From positions 6,938,501-7,002,500 of the forward strand of contig NZ_CP091716.1 in assembly GCF_022009635.1 (NCBI RefSeq): a DNA stretch of 64,000 nt, given 5' to 3'. This DNA comes from Variovorax paradoxus. GTDB taxonomy: Bacteria > Pseudomonadota > Gammaproteobacteria > Burkholderiales > Burkholderiaceae_C. The notes beneath the pieces were generated by a model that saw nothing but the letters and a program-made list of their open reading frames with translations, was not told where the DNA came from and made no database searches. Position 1 is the stretch's first letter. The number at the start of each line of letters is the position of its first letter. Positions 44,506-51,826 of the stretch are shown one piece after another. The position numbers and the translations under genes are program-made.

Positions 44506-44850
44506 TTGAGAGTTTTTACAACCAAGTATTGTTCGCAGATGACGTCATGCACTGAGGCAAAGTTCTTCTTCAAGAACTGCCCCGGCACTCCAATGGATGG
44601 GGACCATGATGGCGTGCCTTGCGAACAGCAATGGTGCATCGGTCCTCTTCCCGAATAGGCCCAAGCATCTGACCGGCCGCTCTTGGTTCGCGCGCGCTTT
44701 CGACGAAGCTTGAGTGGCCAGCACTCAAACCGTTTCGAACACGCGCCGCGAATGTCTGCTTACAGTCGAATTAAACGGGGTCGGCGACCGGCCGGTATTG
44801 GCCGATTGTGACCAAGACACTGTCCGTGCCAGGCCCCAAAGTGGTCGTGC
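44506..44850. other. Intergenic stretch with one copy of a GGCCGGTATTGG repeat
   Basis: No supported gene. One copy (44790-44813) of a 24-base repeat shared with 46116-46139 is present; see that entry. Confidence 0.4.
44790..44813 (+). repeat. 24-base intergenic repeat, copy 1
   Basis: This begins GGCCGGTATTGGCCGATTG and matches 46116-46139 at 20 of 24 positions by eye. Both lie just outside small unknown genes. GGCC-N5-GGCC gives partial dyad symmetry. Confidence 0.45.
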
Positions 44851-45129
44851 TTATGTAGGCGAAAGGACATCGCGGGCAGCAGCCTTCAGCCACTCATCCG
44901 CGCGCTCTGAATCAAGCAGCCACTTCGCAAGCTCCGCCGCTCGTCGATGGTCCCGGCGCGAAAGACCCCCAATTGCGCTCGTTGCGCAGGACTGCTCGCC
45001 TACGAAGGCCTCCACGAGTGCAATAAGCGTCTCGCTATCGACGTTCGCCCAATCCGGCTCATGGGGATACATGATCTGAATCCACTCCGCCGGAGTCAAA
45101 TCGTCGGGTTGAATTTGCATGATGCCCAC
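44851..45129 (-). CDS. Hypothetical acidic protein, 92 residues
   Basis: This soluble, helical protein includes DDLTPAEWIQIMYPHEPDWA and RAAELAKWLLDSERADEWLK. It starts at a GTG (45129) with GGAGGG 5 bases upstream; an ATG at 45120 is the alternative. No signal, membrane segment or known domain. It belongs to a run of small unknown genes on the minus strand (44851-47337). Confidence 0.6.
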   Translation of the reverse strand: MGIMQIQPDDLTPAEWIQIMYPHEPDWANVDSETLIALVEAFVGEQSCATSAIGGLSRRDHRRAAELAKWLLDSERADEWLKAAARDVLSPT

Positions 45130-45201
45130 CGGGGCCCTCCCACAAGAATTGCACTTCTCAATTTCCGCTCGTGGCCGAAAAGCGCGCCGACGAACAAAAA
45201 G

Positions 45202-46074
45202 CTACGGCCCCTGCCACAGTTCGCGAAGGAATGTAGCCTGACGGTCCAGCAGTCCATCTCGGGCTTCCCTGTCAAGTACGTGTCCCTTTCCGTCCAGAGC
45301 TACGAGTTCGCACCGGCTTCCGAGCTCTTGTGCTCGCGCGCAAAATGCCTTGCTCCGCTCGATGGGCGTGGTCCGATCGGCATCTCCTTGGATGATGAGT
45401 GTGGGAACTATGCCCCGCATCAACGTGTGGGTTGGCGACAAAGACGAAGGCTTCGCGTGCCCCTTCATCAGATCACGAAACAATCCATCTGAGACGGCGT
45501 CCACTACGGGCGAGACCAACAGCAATGCGTCGGGGCCACCGTTACCCACACTGCCCTGGGCAGCGCCGCAGCCAGTCGTCGCCGCAGCTGCCGCGAGCTG
45601 GCCGCTCGACGAGATGCCCCAAAGTGCGATCCGCGATGACGCAAGGCCTAGTCTCTCGGCATCCTTTCTCATAAACGCTAGCGCGTGGCACACATCCGAG
45701 AAGGACTCGACCGGCGAGTTCGTTGCATCCGCCAATCTGTATTCCAGCACCACAGATATGAATCCTTTCTCAGAGAAGAACTGCGCTGCTCTGAAAAGTT
45801 GCTCCGGGCTGCCGCGCGACCAAGCGCCGCCTTGCACCATCAGGATGCCTGGCCGCGCAGTGCCGCTGAGATCGGAAGGCGAAAACTTGAATGCTCGGAG
45901 GTCACGACCGTCGACGTTCCGATACACGGAAGTGCTCGGCGCTGCGACTTCGTTCGCCGTGTCTTCTGCGGCCTGGAGGGGTGTCACCAGAGTGATCCCG
46001 ACCAGAAGCCCAAGCACTGCAGCACAGTAGAGCCGCGATCTGCGCAGAGTCACCGAGGATTCACCTTCTGCCAT
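45202..46074 (-). CDS. Secreted alpha/beta hydrolase (esterase/lipase-like)
   Basis: This 290-residue protein has a signal peptide (YCAAVLGLLVGITLVTPLQA). The mature alpha/beta-hydrolase includes an oxyanion-side GILMVQGGAWSRG (like the HGGGW loop), a nucleophile region ALWGISSSGQLAAAA, an acid in IIQGDADRTTPI and a His in DGKGHVLD. It is likely a periplasmic esterase or peptidase-like enzyme of the BD-FAE/dienelactone type. The start at 46074 has AAGGAGA 8 bases upstream. The substrate is unknown. It is the largest gene of the accessory tract. Confidence 0.85.
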   Translation of the reverse strand: MAEGESSVTLRRSRLYCAAVLGLLVGITLVTPLQAAEDTANEVAAPSTSVYRNVDGRDLRAFKFSPSDLSGTARPGILMVQGGAWSRGSPEQLFRAAQFFSEKGFISVVLEYRLADATNSPVESFSDVCHALAFMRKDAERLGLASSRIALWGISSSGQLAAAAATTGCGAAQGSVGNGGPDALLLVSPVVDAVSDGLFRDLMKGHAKPSSLSPTHTLMRGIVPTLIIQGDADRTTPIERSKAFCARAQELGSRCELVALDGKGHVLDREARDGLLDRQATFLRELWQGP

Positions 46075-46115
46075 CGAATGTCTCCTTCTGAGCAGATTCA
46101 GCCTTGGCTTCGAAG

Positions 46116-46139
46116 GGCCGGTGTTGGCCGAATGTAGCC
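46116..46139 (+). repeat. 24-base intergenic repeat, copy 2
   Basis: This begins GGCCGGTGTTGGCCGAATG and pairs with copy 1 at 44790-44813. Shorter related pieces (GACCGTTTGTGGCC near 46897, and an inverted version near 47386) also fall between genes of this tract. Confidence 0.45.
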
Positions 46140-46205
46140 CCTCGCCACGTCGGCGCATTGAGGCCTTAGAGGTCCTTGAAAGCGCCGGATAGCAGTCGTC
46201 CAGGT

Positions 46206-46847
46206 TCAGACCGTCTGAGGTCGACGCCCAGACTCGAGCGCGCCGCTGAGAGCTGCCCATAGCTTCGGCACAGTGTCTTCGCGTGGCCTCCCTCGGTCAA
46301 TATAAGTCGCCATCGCACGACGCGCATCTTCTTCGCGCCCTGAAAGTGCATGGCAAAACGCGACTGCCACCGGCAACTGGGTGTAGATGCCTGCCCCAGG
46401 GCGGCTACTCAGCGCGACAACTTGGTCGTAGACCGAAGTCGCTTGCCCGCCCAACTGCCAGAAGTCCTGCGCTTGTCGCACAGCGCTTGAAAGTCGGGGT
46501 GTCATACCTTCAAGCAGGCCCTGTTCCCCCCACATGCACGAGAGATTGAGTTCTGTGGATTGTCCGTCGATGAACGCATCAAAGATTGCCGATTTTTCGG
46601 TGCGATGCCACTGCATTTTTCCCGCGACGAGATGCGGCACGAAATCGAACGAATACCCCCATCGCGGGGCAATAACTCCGCCTTTAAGTTGTGCGTAGGC
46701 GAAGACACGGCGAACAGGGGCATCTTTGCTGTCGACCCAGTGGAGCGGCTTCACCTCGGCGAAGCAATCTGCACCGAGATATGTAGCAATCACGGGCCCA
46801 ATGTGGGATTGAACTGCAGAAATGGTCAGAAGGTTGAAATCGCTCAT
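46206..46847 (-). CDS. Hypothetical protein, 213 residues
   Basis: This is an uninterrupted gene with normal codon use. The N-terminal half is a mixed alpha/beta region (VIATYLGADCFAEVKPLHWV, RWGYSFDFVPHLVAGKMQWH). The C-terminal half is helical (DFWQLGGQATSVYDQVVALS, REEDARRAMATYIDRGRPRE). It resembles, from general pattern only, DUF4304-type or immunity-like proteins found singly in accessory regions; I do not recognise it with confidence. No signal or membrane segment. Confidence 0.65.
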   Translation of the reverse strand: MSDFNLLTISAVQSHIGPVIATYLGADCFAEVKPLHWVDSKDAPVRRVFAYAQLKGGVIAPRWGYSFDFVPHLVAGKMQWHRTEKSAIFDAFIDGQSTELNLSCMWGEQGLLEGMTPRLSSAVRQAQDFWQLGGQATSVYDQVVALSSRPGAGIYTQLPVAVAFCHALSGREEDARRAMATYIDRGRPREDTVPKLWAALSGALESGRRPQTV

Positions 46848-46926
46848 GAAGGCGTTGTCTACGAAGTTTTAGGGCCGACAAGCGCCCTGTTCGAATGACC
46901 GTTTGTGGCCATGAACAGGCTTGCCG

Positions 46927-47337
46927 CTAGAGGCACATGAACAGGAGGAGGCTCTTGCCCTGGCCAATCGCCTGCCGGGCAAATTCGCTCATCGCCTCTA
47001 CGACCGGCTCTACGCCAGGGCCGTCGGCGCCCATGTGCACCAGTTCATCGTGCTTGGCCCAGGACATTGCGACTTCCGCGACGGCGCCGGGCTGCACCGC
47101 AGAGAGCCTATTCACGAAATCCTGCGGAAATTCAAAGACCCATTGCTCCTGCGTGTGCGCAAGGAGGTACTTCTCACCCTCAAAATCCGCCTGGGTAGTT
47201 CCGCCGAGAGCGGACCAAAGTCCGGCTAGCGCCATGTTGTCCAAAGAGTTGAACTGCAAGCGAGGCCAGTCACCTGAAGCGGCGGAAAGAATTTCGGGTG
47301 CATCGTCAATCGAGGCAATCAGAATGTCCGTAAGCAT
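46927..47337 (-). CDS. Hypothetical protein, 136 residues
   Basis: This protein starts at 47337 (MLTDILIASIDDAPEILS). It includes WPRLQFNSLDNMALAGLWSA and VAEVAMSWAKHDELVHMGAD. It is soluble, acidic, with an alpha/beta character. Similar sequences are usually annotated hypothetical in Burkholderiales. An in-frame upstream extension to 47406 lacks coding character. No function can be proposed. Confidence 0.6.
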   Translation of the reverse strand: MLTDILIASIDDAPEILSAASGDWPRLQFNSLDNMALAGLWSALGGTTQADFEGEKYLLAHTQEQWVFEFPQDFVNRLSAVQPGAVAEVAMSWAKHDELVHMGADGPGVEPVVEAMSEFARQAIGQGKSLLLFMCL

Positions 47338-47942
47338 GCTTGATTGATTTTGAGCGTGGAAATCGTATGACTGCTTGCGGCTGACTGTAGCCGGTCGCGC
47401 CGCCATCGCGAAGGCTCAAAGCGGGCATTGCGAGCGAATCGCTATGTCCTTTGCTCTAGCGAAGGTCTGGTTATGCCGAAAGCGGCCTTCCGATAGACGC
47501 TGAACGGAGGATCCCAGACTAGCGATGTGCGGACATTCATATTGACAATCTCGCCCTCAACCGGCCCACGCTACTTAAGCCGTATTCCTATCTCATGTGG
47601 CGTGCCGACCCACGTGCCGACACTGCCCCATAGCCGCATAGGGCAATGGCTGTCGCATAACTGGATATCGGCCAACTATTCTTTGCCATCATGGGAAGCT
47701 CGAGTCCAGATCGAGCTAGCTGCCGGCTGCGGAGCCATCACCCGGTCACGCTGGAATAGCTGTTCACTTGTCCTGGCTCAGCCCTGACCAGTCCTTACGA
47801 GATGACGACGAGGGTGCGTCAATCCTCGCCGAAGAATGGAGAGCAACGGAGCCAGCAGGCGCGTGCGAAGTGAGGCACGCAGTTGAATGCACAGCGAACG
47901 CCCAGGGTACTGCTTCCGCACCGCGTCAAGGGTGCGACGACT
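47338..47942. other. 605-base stretch with no supported gene
   Basis: Only short frames with poor coding bias are present. GC content is reduced compared with the flanks. No repeat longer than the short motif near 47386, and no terminator or RNA, was recognised. Confidence 0.4.
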
Positions 47943-48434
47943 CTACCGAGAACCTTCTTGATCGCGCACCTGGAGAACCGTGCCGTCTTCCGAGAACTCG
48001 AGCAACAGCGGTGCACTCAGCATCTGATACTTCTGTGCAAGCTGAAACAAGGCATCCTTGAAGGATCCAGTGAACTTGCCGGAACGCACCTCGGGTGTGA
48101 GCGTGTAGTCGCGAGTGCTCTCCCAGCGCACCTCCACGCCCACGGCGGAGCCCCAGTGCATGATCACGCGACGCAGCGATTCATCCTCGATGGGCCATTG
48201 AGCACGGATGGCGTTGGTTCTTCTGTCGGTAGTGGCCCAGACGCCGCCCGTCGCGGGCGTACCGGCTGCGGAATTCGCGGGAAGAACTGCTTCCGGCTCC
48301 GGGAGCGCAACGCCCGCTGGCAGGTTCCGCGAGATCTTCTCCACTTGCACTCCCGCCGTGGCGCCAGCGAGCGTTGCGACAAGGCTCATGTGGATGCCAA
48401 CCCAGATTGAAGGACGGAGCAGAGCCTTTCTCAT
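47943..48434 (-). CDS. TcpQ/PilL-type C-terminal-domain protein, probable periplasmic
   Basis: This is a 163-residue protein, if started at MRKALL (48434), with a signal-like helix (IWVGIHMSLVATLAGATAG) and a C-terminal domain of the toxin-coregulated-pilus Q / PilL type. The domain has WPIEDESLRRVIMHWGSAVG, VEVRWESTRDYTLTPEVRSG and FKDALFQLAQKYQML, ending in a short beta strand. In type IV pilus or conjugation loci it binds the outer-membrane secretin. No pilus or conjugation gene is nearby, so it is an orphan. An upstream ATG at 48482 is possible; neither start has a good ribosome-binding site. Confidence 0.7.
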   Translation of the reverse strand: MRKALLRPSIWVGIHMSLVATLAGATAGVQVEKISRNLPAGVALPEPEAVLPANSAAGTPATGGVWATTDRRTNAIRAQWPIEDESLRRVIMHWGSAVGVEVRWESTRDYTLTPEVRSGKFTGSFKDALFQLAQKYQMLSAPLLLEFSEDGTVLQVRDQEGSR

Positions 48435-48667
48435 CGGCGATTTTTTTGAGGGCGACAGGAATTTGAAAACTCGAGCACTCATTTTATCTGGGCCTCCGCT
48501 CTTGACGAAAGGCACAGCCAACGTCACGAAATCGGCGGCGAAAGACCAAACGCTGTTGCTGCGTGGATGCAACGCTCCTGTTGTCGGATTGCAATGGCAG
48601 TGTTAGCCTTCGCGCCCCTGAAGATCAACCATCGCATTGGGCTGACAGCCGAGCCCAAGAGATACCA

Positions 48668-48760
48668 ATGAAGCAACTCATGACCGCGCAACACGCCTTG
48701 ATGACCCGCACCATTGCGGCGGCATCGCTGCGCGCGTTTCGCGCCGAATTGCTGTCCTAG
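48668..48760 (+). CDS. Candidate leader peptide 1 upstream of the EF-Tu paralogue
   Basis: This is a 30-codon frame starting at ATG 48668 and ending TAG at 48758-48760. The peptide starts MKQLMTAQHALMTRTIAAAS and ends with an Arg/Leu/Ala-rich tail. It is followed 13 bases later by a hairpin and then a terminator. No run of one regulatory codon is obvious. The call as a leader peptide is from position and from the repeated architecture with 48865-48948. Confidence 0.45.
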   Translation: MKQLMTAQHALMTRTIAAASLRAFRAELLS

Positions 48761-48773
48761 AGCCTTTTCACCT

Positions 48774-48832
48774 GGAGGCTCGGCCTCCTGAGTTTCACAA
48801 GACCCGGTAGGCCTCAAGCCACCGGGTTTTTT
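48774..48832 (+). terminator. Attenuator 1: hairpin plus intrinsic terminator
   Basis: Arm 1 GGAGGC (48774-48779) pairs with arm 2 GCCTCC (48783-48788). Arm 3 starts ACCCGGTAGGC (48802-48812) and pairs with GCCACCGGGT (48818-48827) as a terminator followed by six T residues (48827-48832). Arm 2 GCCTCC can instead pair with GGTAGGC of arm 3 (one bulged T), which would open the terminator. This is the classic 1:2 / 2:3 / 3:4 attenuator layout. Confidence 0.7.
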
Positions 48833-48864
48833 CGTTTTCTGCCTGCCTCGTTGGAACTTTGAAC

Positions 48865-48948
48865 ATGAGCCCCGAGAAAGAACTTCCCTTCATCGCATGC
48901 GCTACCAGCGCAGTGCTGTGCTTCGACTCCGTGGAGTGGTTCGTGTAG
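48865..48948 (+). CDS. Candidate leader peptide 2 upstream of the EF-Tu paralogue
   Basis: This is a 27-codon frame from ATG 48865 to TAG 48946-48948. The peptide starts [20 protein letters not shown] and ends DSVEWFV. The stop is followed by AGCCT, as in leader 1, and the next hairpin begins 3 bases after the stop. Two Cys, three Phe and one Trp codons occur, but no codon run. The ribosome-binding site is weak (GGAAC). Confidence 0.45.
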   Translation: MSPEKELPFIACATSAVLCFDSVEWFV

Positions 48949-48950
48949 AG

Positions 48951-49034
48951 CCTCCAGGCCTTCGTGCGCCTGGAGGTCCATCCTTCAGGCAAGAAAAAGC
49001 CTGTCGGGTGGTCAAGCCCGACAGGTTTTTTTTT
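48951..49034 (+). terminator. Attenuator 2: hairpin plus very strong intrinsic terminator
   Basis: Arm 1 CCTCCAGGC (48951-48959) pairs perfectly with GCCTGGAGG (48968-48976). The terminator is a perfect 9-base-pair stem CCTGTCGGG (49000-49008) / CCCGACAGG (49017-49025) with nine T residues (49026-49034). GCCTG of arm 2 can alternatively pair with CAGGC at 48986-48990. A further GCCCGC-ATG-GCGGGC hairpin follows at 49036-49050. It lies 110 bases before the EF-Tu paralogue start. Confidence 0.8.
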
Positions 49035-49144
49035 CGCCCGCATGGCGGGCATCGCGAATTTGGTGCGCGCGCACCGACAACCCGCCGACCCACTCGCCTG
49101 GCCAGCGAATCGGATCGGTTTTTTACTCTCGAACTGGAGAAAAC

Positions 49145-50341
49145 ATGATGAACAACAAGGTTCATGTGAATGTCGGAACCATCGGTCACGTCGACCATGG
49201 CAAGACGACGCTGACGGCTGCTCTGACCTTCGTGCAGGCCGCGCGCTTTGGCGGCGATGCGCTGTCCTATGGGCAGATCGACAACGCAAAGGAAGAGCGC
49301 GAGCGCGGCATCACGATCAACACCTCGCACGTCGAATACGAGTCGGACCGCCGTCACTACGCACACATCGACTGCCCGGGGCATGCCGACTACATCAAGA
49401 ACATGATCACCGGCGCCTCGCAGATGGACGGCGCGATCCTGCTGGTGGATGGCACCGAGGGCGCCGCACGGCAGACCATCGAGCATGTGCTGCTGGCCCG
49501 CCAGGTAAATGTCGGCCACATGGTGGTGTTCGTGAACAAGATGGACCTCGTCGCAGACGGTGACCGTGCGGATATCGAGCAGCTGATCGAAATGGAGATC
49601 GGTGCGCTGCTGGCTGCGCATGGGTACCACGATGCCTGCTTCGTTTTCGGCAGCGCGCTGAAGGCCCTGGTCGCCGCCGAACGCGGAGACCTCGAAGGCG
49701 CCGAAGTTCAATGCATCGTCGAGCTCGTGAACGCGTTGGATTCGCGCATTCCTGATCCGGTGCGCGACTACGACGCGCCGTTCATGATGCCTGTCGAAGG
49801 CGTGCACACCATCACTGGCCGCGGCACCGTGATCAGCGGCCGTGTCGAGCGCGGCGTGATCCGCGTTGGTGACAACCTGGAAATCGTCGGGCTCAGCGCG
49901 GCCGGCGACGAGAAGGTGGTCGTCACCGGCGTGCAGTCCTTCCACAAGGACGTCGCCGAGGCACGGGCCGGCATGAACGTGGGGCTGCTGCTGCGCGGGG
50001 TCAAACGCGACGATGTCGTGCGAGGCCAGGTTGTCGTGAAACCCGGTGCACTGAAGCCGTACCGGACGGGCCGTGCACAGATCTTCGTTCTCAGCAAGGA
50101 CGAAGGTGGTCGCCATACCCCGTTCGGCTCGGGCTACCAGCCGCAGTTCTTCTTCGGCACGACCGACGTGACGGGTGTCATCCGCGTCGACACCGACACC
50201 GGGATGGTCGAGCCGGGTGCACAAGCGCAGATCGGCTTCGAGCTGAACAAGCCCGTGGCCATCGAAAACGGCATGCGGTTCGCCATGCGCGAAGGCGGCA
50301 AGACCGTCGGCGCAGGCATCGTGACCGAGGTGCTGAGCTGA
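49145..50341 (+). CDS. tuf: Divergent EF-Tu paralogue (translational GTPase)
   Basis: This 398-residue protein aligns with EF-Tu over all three domains. P-loop GHVDHGKT (14-21), switch [14 protein letters not shown] (54-66), switch II DCPGH with the catalytic His80, base-specificity NKMD (131-134) and GSALKAL are intact, so it should bind and hydrolyse GTP. Domain II/III landmarks [11 protein letters not shown] and [10 protein letters not shown] are present. It differs from housekeeping EF-Tu at many normally invariant sites: [14 protein letters not shown] replaces the DGPMPQTREH region, and two domain III arginines are changed ([11 protein letters not shown] for YRPQFYFRTTD). It is not next to ribosomal genes, unlike housekeeping tuf. 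GGAGA lies 4-8 bases upstream, and it sits behind two attenuators. A conditional substitute for EF-Tu is the favoured idea, not proven. Confidence 0.9.
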   Translation: MMNNKVHVNVGTIGHVDHGKTTLTAALTFVQAARFGGDALSYGQIDNAKEERERGITINTSHVEYESDRRHYAHIDCPGHADYIKNMITGASQMDGAILLVDGTEGAARQTIEHVLLARQVNVGHMVVFVNKMDLVADGDRADIEQLIEMEIGALLAAHGYHDACFVFGSALKALVAAERGDLEGAEVQCIVELVNALDSRIPDPVRDYDAPFMMPVEGVHTITGRGTVISGRVERGVIRVGDNLEIVGLSAAGDEKVVVTGVQSFHKDVAEARAGMNVGLLLRGVKRDDVVRGQVVVKPGALKPYRTGRAQIFVLSKDEGGRHTPFGSGYQPQFFFGTTDVTGVIRVDTDTGMVEPGAQAQIGFELNKPVAIENGMRFAMREGGKTVGAGIVTEVLS

Positions 50342-50360
50342 AAGGCCGATAAAGCCCTTT

Positions 50361-50397
50361 GCCCCTGTCGTCTGCTTGTCAGGCGGCAGGGGCTTTT
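50361..50397 (+). terminator. Intrinsic terminator of the EF-Tu paralogue
   Basis: GCCCCTG (50361-50367) pairs with CAGGGGC (50387-50393), extended inward by G-U-tolerant pairing to about 14 base pairs with a CTTGT loop, followed by TTTT. It confirms that the EF-Tu paralogue is a monocistronic unit. Confidence 0.85.
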
Positions 50398-50435
50398 CTT
50401 CGTTCCACCGTTGCCGGTGATAGCGCCGCCCTTCC

Positions 50436-50870
50436 TCAGCCAAGCTGCTCCGCAAGCCCGACGATGATGCCCTCGGGACCGCGGACGTATGCAAGCCGGT
50501 ACGACTCCCCGTACTGCATCTGCCCGATCAGTTCTGCGCCATGGGCCTGCATTCGCGCAACGACGGCATCGATACCATCGACGGCGAACATGATGCGGCG
50601 AAGCCCCAAGGCGTTCACTGGCGCATTCACGGGACCGAACCTGATCGCATCCGGCGTGTGGAACTTGTCCAGCTCGATTCCCTGCCCGTCGGGAGTCCGC
50701 AGCATCGCGAGCGTCGCTCGAACATCTCCAAGCCCTATGAGGCTTCCGACAGAAGGCCCTTCGACCGTGGTCTGGCCTTCGAGGGTGAGGCCCAGCTCGA
50801 TGAAGAAGGCTTTCACCGCTTCGAGATCGTCGACAACGATGAGGACGTTGTCCATTCGCTTGACTGTCAT
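50436..50870 (-). CDS. VOC (glyoxalase-like) family protein
   Basis: This 144-residue protein has two VOC half-domains: MDNVLIVVDDLEAVKAFFIE in the first, ALGLRRIMFAVDGIDAVVAR and YVRGPEGIIVGLAEQLG in the second. Glu residues in the ELDKF and GPEG positions are possible metal ligands, but a complete His/Glu set is not evident; many such proteins bind antibiotics or act as unspecified lyases. Start at 50870 has GAGGAA about 8 bases upstream. It is convergent with the EF-Tu paralogue and divergent from the LuxR-type regulator. Confidence 0.85.
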   Translation of the reverse strand: MTVKRMDNVLIVVDDLEAVKAFFIELGLTLEGQTTVEGPSVGSLIGLGDVRATLAMLRTPDGQGIELDKFHTPDAIRFGPVNAPVNALGLRRIMFAVDGIDAVVARMQAHGAELIGQMQYGESYRLAYVRGPEGIIVGLAEQLG

Positions 50871-51102
50871 GTTCTTCGGTTCCTCTTTCAACGTTGCTGC
50901 ATGTTCGCAGCGCTGGCATCGAAGTGAAGCCACGCGCATGACTCCAGCGGCGAGCAACGGGCCATCCTGAAGGCATATGCCTTCTTGCGTATGCCTTCGC
51001 ATTTTGCGAGGGAACTGCGCTCCATGAGAAGCGGCTGCGCATCCGATCTCATGACTTTGGTCATTTCAGCTTCCGGCTCCTGCGCTCTAAGATGCCCGGA
51101 CC

Positions 51103-51786
51103 ATGGCCACCGCCACATCACTGCCGCCACATGCCGGCCTCTTGCGCGGCGAGGCTGGCGTTGTCATACCGGCGCGGGGCATCCTGGTGGTCGACGACCA
51201 CGAATTGGTACGCCTGGGCCTGAGGGCACTGCTGCTGGCAGAGACGGGCAGCGTACCGGTGCACGAGGCCCGCTGCCTGAGCGACGCATTGCGCTTGTAC
51301 GAGTTCCATTTGACGTCACACCTCCTGGTGCTGCTCGATCTCGATCTGCCCGATTCCCAGGGTCTGGACACCCTCATGCGCTTCAGGCGCGCCTTTCCTG
51401 CATCGCGCGTGGTCGTGCTCTCGGGCAAGGACAGCCATGCGCTGATGCATGGAGCCACGGCGCTCGGGGCGCAGGCTTTCCTGCCGAAGACCGGCCACCT
51501 GGGCGAGGTGTTGCGCTACGTGCGGGACAACGACCTTGCCGCGCTGCCGCTCGCGATGCCCGCGGCGCCTGCAGCCGTGCGCACGACGGCGTCGACGGCC
51601 GAGCTGCAGCCGCAACTCAATGCGCGCCAGGTCGAGATCCTCGACTGGCTGCTGGCCGGCAAGTCGAACAAGGAGATCGCGCAGCTTTCGAACCTGACCG
51701 AAGGCACGGTCAAGAACCATGTGTCCACACTGCTGTTGCTGTTCGGCATGCGCTCGCGGGCCCAGCTCATCAGCAGCCTGAAGTGA
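51103..51786 (+). CDS. LuxR/NarL-type response regulator
   Basis: This 227-residue protein has a receiver domain with acidic pair VVDDHELVRLGL, phospho-Asp79 (LLDLDLPDSQG) and Lys in FLPKTG. The C-terminal LuxR helix-turn-helix (LNARQVEILDWLLAGKSNKE, then LTEGTVKNHVSTLLLLF) is present. It is 40 bases upstream of a hybrid histidine kinase on the same strand, so the two form a two-component system. The N-terminal 25 residues before the receiver may be over-called; the ATG at 51103 is the first candidate. Confidence 0.92.
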   Translation: MATATSLPPHAGLLRGEAGVVIPARGILVVDDHELVRLGLRALLLAETGSVPVHEARCLSDALRLYEFHLTSHLLVLLDLDLPDSQGLDTLMRFRRAFPASRVVVLSGKDSHALMHGATALGAQAFLPKTGHLGEVLRYVRDNDLAALPLAMPAAPAAVRTTASTAELQPQLNARQVEILDWLLAGKSNKEIAQLSNLTEGTVKNHVSTLLLLFGMRSRAQLISSLK

Positions 51787-51826
51787 GCCTGCCGGGTCAT
51801 GCGGATTTCGAGTCGGCAAGGCCCGC

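Noticed and set aside
44790..47410. Chromosomal integron with attC sites
   Set aside because: The repeats between the small genes are too few and lack the paired R/L box core sites expected of attC. No integrase gene is present. Kept only as a repeat observation.
49145..50341. EF-Tu paralogue as a simple elfamycin-resistant copy
   Set aside because: Positions I can match to classical resistance sites (the Gln in RQV and the Ala in RFAMREGG) keep the sensitive residue, so resistance cannot be claimed from sequence alone.
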